Notes: generated from the letters alone by a model not told the origin. Positions 22,530-35,255 are shown, counted from the first letter of the stretch. The stretch: 64,000 bases of DNA from Ascaphus truei (GCA_036426205.1 WSYH01000104.1:219608-283607), one strand, 5' to 3'. Numbers and translations: made by a program.

Positions 22530-23230
22530 TTACTAGGTTACTAAACCATCATGAGTCCACAGGATTAAAGTACCCAACTGGTGCCGAGGACAATATGTCT
22601 CCCTTCGACACAACATTTTATATCCGATCCCCCAGTCTAGCCAGAGGCAGAATGTGTTCAATACACATAATAAGTAGGGATCTGGACGCCTATGTGAAAA
22701 ACATGTAAAATGGTAAGAAAGATTATGGGTATTTAGACCATGCAACACATTCCTCCTATGCTCGAGGAGAGGGTACTAAGGGAATAGGTGAGCGACCACA
22801 TATGCTGGCCCGATAACCACATTGTAAAAAGGGAGACTATATAAGTGCTAAGGCAAATAACTATGCCCCCCTGACTAATTTTCCCACCTTTTCGAAGGGA
22901 GACAAACTCCGATGTGACCGTAAATGTTTACATGTGATGCCAGCGGCCTCTGCCACACATGTGGTTGCCAGATCGGCCCAACAGGTGGGCATTAGCAGCC
23001 ACATCCACGTGGATAATGTAGTCAGAGCTAAATGGTTTTGATATTTCTGCCTTCCTATATATAATGGTGGTCTATCAGGAAGAAGATTTCCCCAAATGGG
23101 GGTACACATTCAAGATGCTCCAATGGGTATTTAAATATACCCCTGATGGTTCTAAAAGATTGATGTGAAAGTGGTGGATAAAATCTAGGATTTCCCTCGA
23201 TATTACACGATTTGTTCCCAGATTTACCTA
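22530..23230 (-). pseudogene. PLE-B GIY-YIG region remnant, copy 1
   Basis: Minus-strand pieces such as GNLLPDRPPLYIGR, ITCKHLRSHRSLSPFEKVGK and MLCRRETYCPRHQLGTL correspond to the better preserved frame at 55663-56259. Several frameshifts and substitutions break it. The GIY-YIG central residues are largely lost in this copy. Confidence 0.65.
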
Positions 23231-23774
23231 ACCCACATATGTACCTTTATGGGTATTTTGATTTCTTGAGTAGTTGTGGATCTTTCAGAGGACCGTACCC
23301 TCCTGAGAGTCGTTGACAAGAACGGGAATCAAACCCTTCATTGAAATTTGTTGCTCAGGTTTTTGCTAGATTTGAATCATAAAACTGCTATATCTAATGG
23401 AGTTTGAACGGAATTCATTTTATTATGTGAATGATGAGCGACTTGGGTTAGGTATTATGGATAATATTAATTTTTATTGTAATAGCTTTATATGCATTTG
23501 TGATGGTATTAATCTAGATAAATGCGGGTTTTCATTAGTTGGGCTATATTAGGCATATGTGACATGGTTATATTTTTATTGGGTGTTCCATCTGCGGGCA
23601 CGAGCATATAAATATGTATGGATATTCTTATGTGGGTGTGATAATAATAAGGTTTGTAATTTTTATGATTTTTATAGTGTTTATTATTTATTCGTATATT
23701 ATGCTTTTGTTTGTGATGTGGTTCTATTTTATAGGAAACTAGCTGAGAGACCCGGCATTGCCAGTGCAGTTAAA

Positions 23775-24390
23775 TTTCCCGCTAGGAAAAGGTGGGGGAA
23801 GGGGGACCATTGACACGAGATGGGGAGGGGTGGGGACAGTGGACCGGCAGGAGGGGAGGGGACGGGGACAGTGGACAGGAGGGGACGGGGCCAGGGGACA
23901 GGAGAGGGGTACAGACAGGGGACAGGAGGGATGGGGACAGTGGACAGGCACCCGGGGGGCCGGGGGGGGACAGTGGACGGAGGGGGTACTGGAGGAAAGT
24001 GGAACGAAAGGGGACGGGGACACTGTGGACAGGAGAGGGGGGGTTGTATGAGAGTGGACAGCTGAGGGCGGGTGGTGGAGATATGGAAAGGAGGGGGTAA
24101 CGCTGACGCTGTGGAAATGCGAGGGGGGGTGGAGGAGAGGGACAGGAGGGGGGTGAGAGACGTGGCAGGAGGGGGGGTGGAGTTGCGACAGGAGGGGGGG
24201 TGTGAGATAGTGGAAAGGAGCGTGTGGGGACAGTGGTGGACAGGAGGGGGGGGGGGGCATTGGACAGGAGAGGGGGGGAAAGTGGAAGGAGTGGTGGGGC
24301 AGTGGACAGGAGGGGTGGGACTAGTGTGACAGGAGGGGTGGGGGACAGTGAACAGGAGGGGGGGGACGGTGGACAGGAGGGGGGATGGTT
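23775..24390. repeat. G-rich minisatellite, copy 1
   Basis: Imperfect tandem units of about 20 bp, typical unit GGGACAGTGGACAGGAGGGG, over about 600 bp. Strong strand asymmetry (G on +, C on -), with many G runs of four to ten that could form G-quadruplexes. All open frames here, including a 173-codon minus-strand frame of Pro/His/Ser, are low-complexity shadows. Identical copy at 42365-42980; absent from copy 3. Confidence 0.85.
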
Positions 24391-24654
24391 CTTAAAATTT
24401 ACAGTATGTTACCTGCCAGTTATTAATAACTCTGACATATTATCCCTATACCGGGTTAGGTATGCATCTATCTACATCTTAACATATTATCCCTATACCG
24501 GGTTAGGTATGCATCTATCTACATCTTAATTCTGAATAAATAATACAGAAGATGATTATGCTAATTCATGGTTAAATGTATTCTAATGCTTCATCTGAGT
24601 TGATTAAGAGACCTCGGGGCATTACCAGAAGTCTCCTTAGGNNNNNNNGTAACA

Positions 24655-26150
24655 TTTTACACAACTCGATTTAGGTGTACACACCACTGACTACCAAGAT
24701 GATTAACACTGGAAGCAGTAATAAGTGCAGCAGAGCTGCTTACTATATACAAACAGCTCAGCAGCATAAGGGTATATATAAATCAAATCATGTATGATGA
24801 GGCATAGTCTGTGTTTATCATAGAAGTGCTGTATAGTGCTTCCAGCTATAGCACGCATAGAACCACCTCCATGTGAAGCCGTCAGCCAATAGAAACACAC
24901 CAATACATATATAAACTAGCACTAGCCCATGGGACTCCCCCTCACACTAACTAAGCCTTGAGGAAAGCGTTTCCAATCGCGAAACGCGCGCGTCGGCACC
25001 CGTCACGTGCACACCGCGCCGTCAGTATCACGTGGCAGCATGTTCAAGTATCACTGCATACAAGCTGCCGAGGCTCGCTGTGCTGTTTCCCTTCCAAGTG
25101 GGCAGGAGTCTAGGGTGGTGACTCAGGAAAGAAGTACTGGTAAGGGGGAGCTATTGACTTAATACTTAACACTGTGACATCAGCAATCAAGACTCCTAAC
25201 GGTGGCAGCACATTCATTAATATGTGCATAGGCATACCAACAGCCACACCGTTTGTCTAGAGTAGATTAGCTTCAGTGCAGATGTCAATAGGGACAGGAG
25301 CTCTTGTATGGCATGGAGTTTACAGCTCCCATCTAGGTAACTAATGTGAGTATTATGCAGTCTATGGGGACTGACGAGCCATTATGGGCTAATTCTCTAA
25401 CGTTCAATCAGCTAGCAGTAATCTGTGTATTCAACTCTGAACATTGGCAGAATATTCTCCTTGCTATACCTCATTATACACTCACCTCGCTCTATCTGTG
25501 ACCTAAAAGATAGGTGAACCACATATACAGAGGGTCTGGTGACAATAGTATTCTAAGACAGTGGAAGCGCATTCATGATTGCGCACAGGCATACACAAAC
25601 CACACTGTCGATAGGAATCTATACACGTTGTATTTTCCCCTGTGTATTTCAGCTAGCTCTGTATTAAGGAGCAATTAGCGGTTGTTAGGTGATTAATTAA
25701 GGACTCATTACCCCACATACAGTGAGGTTATACCGGATATACTGCGGCGCCGATTATCATCTGCATACCACTATTGTGAGTACACGTACACCTTCTCCAC
25801 GTATTACCTATTATACCTGTCTGAACAAACAGGACAGGCTATCAGCTAGCTTTCCCCCTACACCAGTGTATACCCAATACCACCCAAAGGGAATACTGCA
25901 TATAGATCCTTGGGAACGTGTTGATCCAATAAACCAAACGTTTCCCTTAAATTTACCAACCCGGAGATTAGATACTCATCAGTAGGGTTTATATATATGT
26001 GTGTCAATTGATGTATTTTAACACCCATTATTTTAATCAGTAAAGCATTAAAGATTATTTTTAATAACTTATCATGCACATTTAGGGGATATTGAGTGCT
26101 TTTAGTGGGTTTGCTCTTTCTATATTACCTACTACGTTACCCATTAGACT
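24655..26150 (+). repeat. PLE-A pseudo-LTR, copy 2 (no PLE body attached)
   Basis: Matches 6065-7565 with scattered small indels. The hammerhead-like motif is at 24953-24999 (CTTGAGGA, GCGTTTCCAATCGC, GAAAC, GTC). The ORFs of PLE-A are not repeated here: only the last 190 bp before the pseudo-LTR are. Confidence 0.75.
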
Positions 26151-27144
26151 TATCCTACACACACTTACCTTATTCAGCTGTAGCGGGGGAGGGGGTACTT
26201 CACTAAACGGTCTAAAATGGGGTTATCTGGTACGCCAGAAGACAAAACAAAGATGCACAAAACAAGATACAATACCAAGGGGCCGGGGAGTAGACTCTAG
26301 CCGCGCTAGGTTCTTCAAGAAGGCTTGCCTGCCGCTTCTTGTCCAGAATATCGAGTGATGATCCAACAGCATCCCCTCTGACATGTATCCAGTGGTCACA
26401 GTCAAGATCCAATCTACTTCCCGAATGTCTCTTGATAGTCTCTAATGCTCTGATCAGCAAGAACCTCTATTACAGCCCTCTGTGGCTATCCTTTACATGA
26501 GGACAGGGGCTGCTGGCCAATCAAAGCATGGATTAAGTTGGTGCCACAAAGCCAGAGGACGGGGAGGGGGCGTGCTAGGCACTCAAGACCTCCCATGGGT
26601 AAGAGCCTCAGAGTCTGGTCAGTGCAATGCTCTTACTCCCAGATGTGATCAGCAGCCTTTCACCACTCCCCAGAGTCCTGACCACCTAGCTGTCCCTAAA
26701 TTCTTATCATTTCAATAGAAACGCTTAAACTACGTGGATTGCTTAGTCTTTCTCCAAGAAATGACAGGAACAGGGAAATCATTAATTTCTTGCAGGGCTG
26801 ACACCCAAAGCACAGTAGAGTGATTTGCAAACAGACCACAAATCACATAAGACAATGCCAGCTTTCTAAACTGGGGAGGATTGTCACAGGGAATAAAGAA
26901 TACATGCTTTTAAATACATTCTACAGACATGGGTTACATTTACACATTCCCTGTGTTCTTCCCAGATATTAAAGTACAGCCGAATAAGCCTTACATAGGT
27001 GGCCAATGTACATGGAGTTAGGGTAGCTAAGCTGGACTGCATCCCAATTTTGTGATGCCAGCTACCCTACCATCACACGTTTTAAATCCATTTTTTTGAC
27101 ATCTCCTCCATTTGTTGTCTATTTATTTATTTTACAACATTTGT
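26151..27144. other. Non-coding spacer, copy 2
   Basis: Counterpart of 7566-8571. Nothing beyond short, non-conserved frames is seen. Confidence 0.5.
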
Positions 27145-28463
27145 CTTTTTTTTTTATAACTTAAAGTTTTATTGAATATTTCCAACATGAGATACAATAC
27201 CATAATACACATTACAGGCATTCTTGTAAGTATTCCCAACTGTAAACAGTAATATAATTCAAGAGAATTCCAGAGCTTTCGGGCCTTACTTAGTCGGGTT
27301 ATTCCGGATGGAATAGAAAACTAAATATTATAACGAAAAGAAAAGTAAAAAACAAAAAGGGCGGGGGGGGCAAGAGAGAAGTAGGAGAGGGGAATGATAT
27401 GGAGAGGACAATCAATCCGGGTTAACCGATCGTCTATTGTCTAAAATCTTCCTAGCTTGAGCGGCCTCTGCGGTTTATTCCTACCGTGTACCTGTTCCTC
27501 AGCCACCTTTGGTTCCCGCTCCCAAAGGAGAACGCATCTAGATCTATCATAGCCAGATTGTGTTACTCTCAACACCGGGGATTCTGGATGCGCCAGCCAA
27601 GGCGTCCAGACTTTTAGGAAATTGTGCCAGTGTCGTTAACTAAACTCGTCAACTTTCATCTGGCAGAATAAACCACATTTGATTCCGAATCTTTGGGATG
27701 CTTGGAATATATCGGGGGTTTCCATAATGCTGCGATCTCGCTCCGTGTTGCTATTGAAAAATGTGCTATCAATTTATTGTGGACCTTGGACAGATCCGTT
27801 AATGGTCTATTCAAGAGGAACAGCCATGGGGGGGGGGAAATAGTGAGGTCGAATATCCTTGTATCAATTTCTAATTTCTTCCCACACTTGAAGATCCGTG
27901 GGCAGGACACAGCATATGTACAGGTTGGCGATCCCCCACACTGCCTAGGGCAAAGCGGGAAGTGATCCCGGCATGAACTTGGCGGCAATTCATTGGGGGA
28001 GGTACCACTGCATTAAAACCTATATATGCGTTCTCCTTTAGTGTGGTGCAAATGGAGCTTTTTGCTGTAGCTAGGTAAATGGCATTCCATTCTCATCTTC
28101 TAGGGTCTCTCCCAATCCACTCTCCCATGTGGTCCTAAATGATGGTGGTTGCTGTCTAGAGACCCGCAGAATCGATCACCCTCCGTACGCTGTGATGGAG
28201 TCCTTGTGTGGTCTCTGCCAGACAGAGCTTTTCAAAAGTCGTCAAGGGGAGATATGGGCAAATTTATTATAGAATGGTCGGAGCTGGCGGTATCTAAAAA
28301 ATTCCAAATGGGGTATATCCTTTCTAACCTGACGTGGTCAAATGTTTTAATCTTTCTGTTGAAACCCTCAGGTCTTGATCCGTTAAATCCTTTTTGATTC
28401 CAAAATTTATGCATCTCCCCCTAGCAGGCCGGAGCGAACTTGGGATTGTTCCAAATTGGGGAC
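27145..28463 (-). pseudogene. L1-type LINE 3' end, copy 2
   Basis: Counterpart of 8572-9889 and 44420-45751. The fragment CPRIFKCGKKLEI and neighbouring frames on the minus strand match the L1 C-terminal domain, but frameshifts break it. The T-run at 27145-27156 is the complement of its poly(A). Confidence 0.6.
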
Positions 28464-28911
28464 TGTGACACGGGTAAATAAAAGCACCAGTATAGCCTGG
28501 AAAACCTATGTCTAGTTGCAGTGCGAAAACTGACTAGGTTAACTTCAATGGGAACCTCAGGACAATAGTGGGATTCCAGACTGCCTAATCAAGGTGTGTA
28601 AACCCAGGCGTAGAAATGGAGCCTGGTGTTGATGAGAGAGGAGTAAGAAGTAAAGTGATTCCTGAAACACAGATCTGAGTAGTAAAGCAGTTGTATTGTG
28701 AACTGTCTGTCCCTGATAGAAAAAGGGTAGCTGCCTTATATGTAACTGTCTGCTAAAGAGAAACTGTTTTGTTTGGTTGCTGAAGAAAAAAGCCATTTCG
28801 TTTTTGCTGATGAAAGCTATTTTGTTTGTGTGGCTGTATATCTTGTTAAGGATAAAATAAACACAGCCTTGTCAAGAAACCCACGTGTGTAGTTGCATGG
28901 ACCCTGCAACA
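28464..28911 (+). repeat. Gypsy-type LTR, copy 2
   Basis: Starts TGTGACACGG and ends CTGCAACA, with an AATAAA-like signal near 28855. Followed by the same primer-binding region as the other copies. Confidence 0.5.
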
Positions 28912-28913
28912 TA

Positions 28914-30711
28914 TGGTTGTCAAGAATTGAGGGGAAGGTTTATTTTCAAAAGGCTCCTGCAGTTAAAGGGCCACACACACACAAGAATGGAAGAAATGTT
29001 GAAAAGGTTTTGTGCGAAGAGCAAACCAGACAGCAGGGATAGTTAATGCAGGAGCAGGCCCGGCCTGAAAGCAGGAGAGAGAGATGATGAAAGACTACAA
29101 GCAGCAAAGGATGAGCGGATTGCAAAGCTGCTGACCCAATTCCAACGGTCTGCCAGTGCAGAATTAGCAAGCAGACCCCCGATTACTCCTGAGGAAAATG
29201 GCTCCCAACGAGGATCCAGAGGTTTTTTTGACTTTTGAAAGAGTTGCCGAAGCTCAGGGCTGGGCTACAGATCGCGGGCAACTGCTTTGGCCCGCTCCTC
29301 ATAGGAGAAATCCAGGCCTCATATCAGGGTTCTCCCAGCAGATCAGGCAAGGGACTACCGACAAGTAAAAAGCCGCATACTGGATCGCTTAGGTCTGACC
29401 CGACAGGACCCTCACGGCAGCAGTTCCGGAACGTGAAGTACACCGCTAAGATGAGACCCGGGTCCTCGCCTCAGCGATTATTGTACTTATGTACGCGCTG
29501 GATACAACCAAGGAGTGCACTAAGGACGGCAATTCTGAGCAGGTGTTTTGGACACAATTTCTACAAATAATACCCCCTTTCCGCGCACGCTCGTGGGTTA
29601 AAAAAAGCCACGCTGCTGGAAACCCCTAGCTTTGGCGGTCCGACTCGTAGAGAAATTCTTGGGGCTGGAGCAGCAGGCGAGAGTGTCCTGACTCGACAAC
29701 CACGGCACTTGCGGACCACCAAAGAGAGAGGTCGGATCAAGGGGGAACTACGGCCCGTCATGGAACCGCCCAAGTCCAACGGAAGGAGCGTCGTTCAGCA
29801 AGGACCGGAAGTCCAAATGCTGGTCCCCGCCGAGACCTCTCATCTCCTTCCGGATGTCGGCTCGTCGCAAAGTGAGGAGGAACTTGCGAGGACGTCGCCC
29901 ACAGGCCACACCAGATGCCTGGTCTCAGTAACTGGCCAGCGGGGGAGCTATCCACAGCCACCTCTGCGAGGGAACCCTCTCCATGTTGCTGTGGGAGAAC
30001 AAGGCCACCAGTATGTGGACTTCCACATGATGGATTGTTCATTCAGGAAGACCGTCGCCCTCGGCTTTTACTGAGGAAAATTAGAAGCCTGGCTACTTCA
30101 GCCACCTCTGATTGGGGGAAAAAAACGTCTCAGGCCCTGTAGATTCAGGACTCTGGGAAACCTCTGGTCCTCCAGGAACTGTTACCGCCCAACGTGTGTT
30201 CTTTTGACTCCCCATGAGCATAGAATGTATACACGGCGATTTGTTAAAACCGATCCGATGGCCAAAATCCGGCACAGGTAAAAAGGTCAGGAGGCTTACC
30301 TCGAAGTAGGAGGCTCCTTGGCTCCCTACCCCGTTGTGCTTGGTCGGGGACTGGCCTTTCTTTCGGACCTAATGGCCCCAGTTTTCACGAGGAGCCTCTT
30401 CTAGGGTCAGGAGAACATGGCAAAACGTTTCCCTTCTCGGCAGACCTTTTCCAGTAGAAACCGGGTTCACAAAGACCGGAAGCAAAGACGCTTAGACAAA
30501 CAGGACTGGTTGCAGAAATCTGGGTCGCAGGTGACCATTCTAGTAGTCAGAGGTCAACAAGTGATTGCTGGGGATGGCCAAAAGGGGAGGGGATATGGGC
30601 CCTGGAGATTTACCAAGACTATTCCTCCAGACTTTCGCCAGAGAAGCAAAGGGAAGACCCAGTCCTTGCTAGACAGTATGACAAGGTTTGTGTTAAAATT
30701 GATGAACAGAT
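28914..30711 (+). pseudogene. Gypsy gag-protease remnant, copy 2
   Basis: Pieces at 29235-29570, 29709-30074 and 30417-30711 match the gag and protease-linker parts of the element at 46281-47989. Frameshifts are numerous and several are shared with copy 1, for example the missing CT in the TTTTGACTTTTGAAAG stretch. Copies 1 and 2 are therefore closer to each other than to copy 3. Confidence 0.65.
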
Positions 30712-30714
30712 TAA

Positions 30715-31049
30715 GGCTGAGGCCCGGGTGTCGGCGAACTCCACGTGCGTTTGCCAGACTGGCGGCGCATGCAGCTGAGATCCCCAGTCTGCGGTGGGCT
30801 ACAGGGGAAAAAAAAAACAGGGGCGCAGCCGGGACGTCACCGGCAGTTCACCCTTATTGGCTGAGCCGCCGGAGGACGTGGCCAGGCTCCATCACAAGTG
30901 TGTGAACACAGATTTCTTGTCTCAGAGAAATCTGGCGCGCTAAGGCGGGGGCAAGGCAGGTAGCGGCCCCGAACCTCATTGAGGGGGCAGCTCGTTTCCC
31001 TTAGACACCCACCATAGTGGGCATGCAGTAGGCAAGCGGGGACCTAGCC
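30715..31049. mobile_element. Harbinger-type MITE, copy 2
   Basis: TAA target duplications at 30712-30714 and 31050-31052; ends and interior as in 12129-12461. Confidence 0.6.
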
Positions 31050-31052
31050 TAA

Positions 31053-33365
31053 GTCTTCATGAGTACATATCTTCATCTCAATCAAAGCATGCAGGGCTCA
31101 AACAGCAAGAAAGAGCAGCCATTGAAAGAAAGCGTGTCCAGATAAATAAACAACCAGAATCGAAAACTACGAGAGTAAAGCAACTGCAGGCCACTTGTGG
31201 AGAACAATGCAATCATGATCTCAACTGAAACACGACCCAGAAACAACCATATTCGGCACAAACTTGCGGTACTATCATTGCAGTTCACCATAATACGGCG
31301 TCTGTGGCATCATGAGTCAGGCCAATGGATTCTGAAGCCACACATACCTAAACTCCCAAAAACAGCATTATGCCACACATAAGGACTAACACACAGGAAC
31401 CAGCTCTACAGTTTGTTGCGACAGTGCCCTCACCAACCTGTATGGTAGTGCGCACCTGGGAGGAGGGGTAAGAGCAGTGCTGCATCACACAAGGGGAAAT
31501 CCCATCGTAATAAAAGGGGAGAGCCGTCATCAAAAAAAATGCTTTCCCTGGCCATGTTATGACTTCATTCTTCCCCCACAATGGTCTAATAAACTAAATA
31601 GTTTAAAAACAGATCTTGTGTATTCCTTTTTCCATATTCACCCAAGGGCGGATGCGAGGGGCGATGGTTGGAGTGGGGGGTGGAGGTGAGTGGATGAGGG
31701 TAGGTGCCACAGGATGATTTTAGGACTACTTTGGGGGGGGTTAGAGGTTACAAGTTGTGCGTTATATGGTTAGATTAGCAATACTTTAACTAGCCACTAA
31801 ATTCAACACGAGGGTGTAGGAGTGTATTTGCCTGTTGTCTGTTAAGAAAGTCAATTTGTATTAACAGCTCACCATTGATTGCCATATGGCTACCTAGGTG
31901 TGCCGTCACCCATCCCCCCAGCCTGAGGGTTCTCACCCAGTAGCACTGCAAACAATCAATGGCTTATGTTTAAAAATAAGGCAGCGTTATGGTATGGTCA
32001 TTGTTTTTTTGATTTTTTTAATAATGTTTTTGGTTTTTTGCCACACAAGGCCCCTCCTAAATGCCCTACTAGCCAACCGCACATACCGGACCGACAACCT
32101 GTCCGCCCCGAAAGTACTGGTGCAGACATATCTCGCTCAGATGAGGGGCATATCGCCAGTAATGAGGACCCCCCCTGCGATCCCCCAAGTGACTCAGCAC
32201 AGACGAGTTAACTGTTACTGGTAATGTCTGTCAGGGAATAAAAAATACACTCAGAAAGTAACCTAATTGCAATGGTGAGCTAGCAAGTGGAGCACAGGCA
32301 CTGTGCAGTACATAACAGCAAGAATAGATACCACTGAGCCCCCCCCCGGTATGTGTATCACAAGGACGCATTAGCAGACACCCTGCACGCCGTATCAGTA
32401 CATATATTCAACGGCCCAGTGAAGGAGGTCTCCTGCATGAACCTTTCAATTGTAACTATAATATGTCATGTTCAGTACGACACCTGATAGTTGCTTCAGA
32501 CGAGGCGGCTGCAAGCCAACGAAAGCAGGCAAGTTACAGATGACACACTGCCTGCCCGTTTTGTCAATGCTGCCAAGGAAAATTGTGGACCATCATGCAC
32601 GAGTAACTGTGAGTGGTCCAGGAGCAGGCTATGTTGTAATGGGTCCTGATTTGAATGGTATTCCCAGCCCGTAGGATCACACAGCGTGAGTCCCATTAAA
32701 ATACAGGGGCCCCCGCTGTGTTAATCCAATGAGCTATTAGTCTGGCATGTGGATTTCGCCGCGTGAGATGAGTTTAAGTGCAGAATTCTTAAGGCAAGCA
32801 GTTTGACACCAGTGCCCATCGCTCTATGGTACCAGTCAATGCGAAATACCACTGATGTAGAGAGGCAAGCAGTACGTTTAAAATCAAAAGACTGCCCAGA
32901 ATAATCTAAGTGGAGAAATGGTAATATTACAGATTACCCACTATGGCTACACTCGCAGAGGCTGCTCACATTGCTGCATATTGCGGGCCAGCAGCTTTGT
33001 GATACCCAATGACACTTCTATAGCATGGTGTTTTGTGTGTTGTAAGCAAAGGAGGAAACTTTGATGATAATTCCCATTATTGTAAGAGACACAGTTGAAA
33101 TCAAAATTTCATAGTAGATATGTTTAGAGTCGCAGCTTAAAACTGGAGTAATACTATGTAAAACAGAACAAATCCAGATTCTTCCTATTACTAACGAAGT
33201 GCACGTATTAAGGGAACATTGAGATTTTTTTTAATGTATATTGCATGCTGTTCCTCAGCAGTTTGACTGGAGAGAGGACTAAATGGGTTCACTTTCTTAT
33301 TGTTCCAATGAAATGGTGAGAAACAGTTACAATTTTTCTTATTAATTGATTTATCGTTTTTACAG
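31053..33365. other. Intron sequence, copy 2, no gene seen
   Basis: Counterpart of 12465-14764. Only short non-conserved frames. Ends in a pyrimidine tract and TACAG acceptor at 33361-33365. Confidence 0.45.
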
Positions 33366-33486
33366 ATTTTGCTCATTACCACAAAAGAGTTAGCGCTTAT
33401 GCAAAAGCTGGTGCAGGGCAGAGGAGAGTCTAACAGCAATTCTGAACGTTGTTGCGTTCAATGGACAACAAAATGTTCTTCAGCAA
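33366..33486 (+). pseudogene. ABCB5-like exon, copy 2 (frameshifted)
   Basis: 121 bp against 125 in the intact copy; several single-base deletions and insertions break the frame. Acceptor and a GTAGGT donor are present. As with copy 1, changes are mainly indels and differ from those of copy 1, so the two are not simple copies of one decayed exon. Confidence 0.65.
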
Positions 33487-33689
33487 GTAGGTTTGTATTT
33501 TTTAACAGTTCAAGCATTAATTACAGAGCAGCAAATACCTGTACTATCCACAAAACTAGAGTTGGGAATTATTTGTCGGCATCAAAACGGTGGGCCCTAA
33601 TGGATATAAAACTTGTATTCTTTCTATACATACAGTATATACAGGGGTATACTTACACACACACAAGGCGGCCAACAGAATCAATACAG

Positions 33690-34620
33690 TTTGACAGCCC
33701 ACCCTCCCCACCAGGGTGACCCCCTCCCCCACTGGCAGTGTTGCGAGAATGGTTCAGTACTCGTGAGGCCCTCCCCCACCCCACCATTAACACCACTCGG
33801 GTGCCCCCTATCGTTAACCCCTTTGACCTAGTATCTGTCTGATTCCCCTCCATCTCTCACTCTCACTATCCCCATCCCAAATCAATTACACCCACTGCAC
33901 ACAATCTACCCTTGCCACCTCGCATTTAATTCTCTCATCCCTGCGCCTTACTCTTACTCCACGTTTTTCTTCAACTCACTCCCTCTCCACTCCTCCCACC
34001 ACGGCAATTACCCCACTCGTACCAATCCCCCTCATCACACTCATTCCCCCCCCCTCACAAATTCCCCACAAAAATAGATACCAGTAACAAAAACCCACCC
34101 CAATCAAAAAAAAATGCACCCCCAAATAACATACAGAAAAATCCCCCACCCAATATTACAAAGCGCCCCACCCAAACATATATACAAAACTCCCAAATAC
34201 AGTACGAAAAACAACCCCCCCACAATATTATACAACCGATCTCACCCTTATATACAAACCCACCAATCATACAAAAACTCCACCGTGCACCCACACTATA
34301 AAAAAAAAAAAAATATGAACCCGCCCAATTACATATAAAAAAAAATAGTATAGATAAAAAAGAATACATATAATAAACCACCCAAATACAAATACCCCCA
34401 ATACATATATAAAAACAGACACTAATATTAAAAAAAAAAACTAAACAGTCGGTAAAAAAACAATACAATATAAAAAAGAGCCAATGCATTAAAAAAAGAC
34501 CCAAAACCATATAAAAAACTCCCGGGTACATGTAAAAAAATTCCCCAGTAACATCAAAAAGCCCGATGCACTATACAAAACCCTCAATGACATAAAAAAA
34601 AACAATGCCATATAAAAAGT
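33690..34620. repeat. Pyrimidine-rich tract and CATATAAAA tandem repeat, copy 2
   Basis: Counterpart of 15095-16045. The 158-codon minus-strand frame here is a low-complexity aromatic/Ile/Gly shadow of the repeat and not a gene. Confidence 0.7.
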
Positions 34621-34888
34621 AATATTTCCATTTGCGATATGGCTTGCTGTGGAGGGTTTTTGCACTTTTTACCCACCATAAACTTAACGTAAGGGGACAT
34701 GACACTAAGCTCCAAGCTTTTGCGCCGGCCGCCTGAAAAATATTAGCACGTACGTATAAAAAATGAAGCCGGCGACGGAGATCACTTAAGGCCATCAGCC
34801 ATTTTGTATTCGGAGTGCCCACAAACGGCTATGTGCGTGCAGGTGTATGTCCCCCCGAGCTTCGCACTTAAAGCCCCGTACGCTAGCT

Positions 34889-35247
34889 CAGCCGGTGAGC
34901 AAACGGTGGGGGCGAGACCCCCAGGGGCGAGCGCGGACACTGCCGACGGGGGTGCGCGGGGTTACAGAGGCCCGCGCGCTTCCGAAGGCCTAAATTAAGT
35001 GCCAGGGGAGCGCAGGGCCTCTGTAAACACTAACTACAGTGCGCCGGCGGCTTCACTACCTGCGTAGCCATGGCCAACCCGGGCTCAAAATGACGCTGCG
35101 AGGAGTCAGTGACGTCACGTTGTTATGGCAACGTGTTGCGTGCATTACGCCGGAGGAGCGGTGTAAGTTGGGGTTGCGTATGGGGCGGGGGCGGGGAGTG
35201 AGGGGACAACGGCAGGGGCGGGCAGGGTAAAAAAGTTGCGCCCCCTG
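34889..35247. mobile_element. hAT-type MITE, copy 2
   Basis: CGCTAGCT duplications at 34881-34888 and 35248-35255 around ends CAGCCGGTGAGCAAAC and TTGCGCCCCCTG. Same insertion as copies 1 and 3, so it predates the duplication if that is real. Confidence 0.75.
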
Positions 35248-35255
35248 CGCTAGCT

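Larger units (their letters stand above)
20995..23737 (-). mobile_element. PLE-B: truncated Penelope-like element with inverted pseudo-LTRs, copy 1
   Basis: On the minus strand an inverted pseudo-LTR piece (23737 to about 23400), the end of the coding region (23230-22530), a purine-rich 3' region (about 22430-22240 on the + strand) and a 3' pseudo-LTR (about 22200 to 20995) follow one another. The two pseudo-LTR pieces are mirror images: TCTGCGGGCACGAGCATATA at 23581 pairs with its complement near 21765. A hammerhead-like motif lies at 21358-21404. RT is absent. Copy 2 is 39585-42327. Confidence 0.65.
5876..24406 (+). repeat. Large repeat unit, copy 1 (about 18.5 kb)
   Basis: This span is repeated at 24407-42996 and, with deletions, from 42997. 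Order of contents is identical. From about 17691 to 24406 it is base-identical to 36281-42996 as far as I can read, an offset of exactly 18590. The part before 17691 differs from the other copies largely by scattered 1-base insertions and deletions. Real tandem duplication or repeated use of a contig in assembly are both possible. Confidence 0.85.

Noticed and set aside
23739..24260. 173-codon minus-strand open frame (and its copy at 42329-42850, plus a 227-codon frame at 42372-43055)
   Set aside because: Pro/His/Ser low-complexity translation of the G-rich minisatellite; no start context or domain.
34055..34531. 158-codon minus-strand frame rich in Phe, Ile, Cys and Gly, looking like a membrane protein
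   Set aside because: Antisense of the CATATAAAA repeat; the hydrophobic look comes from repeat composition.
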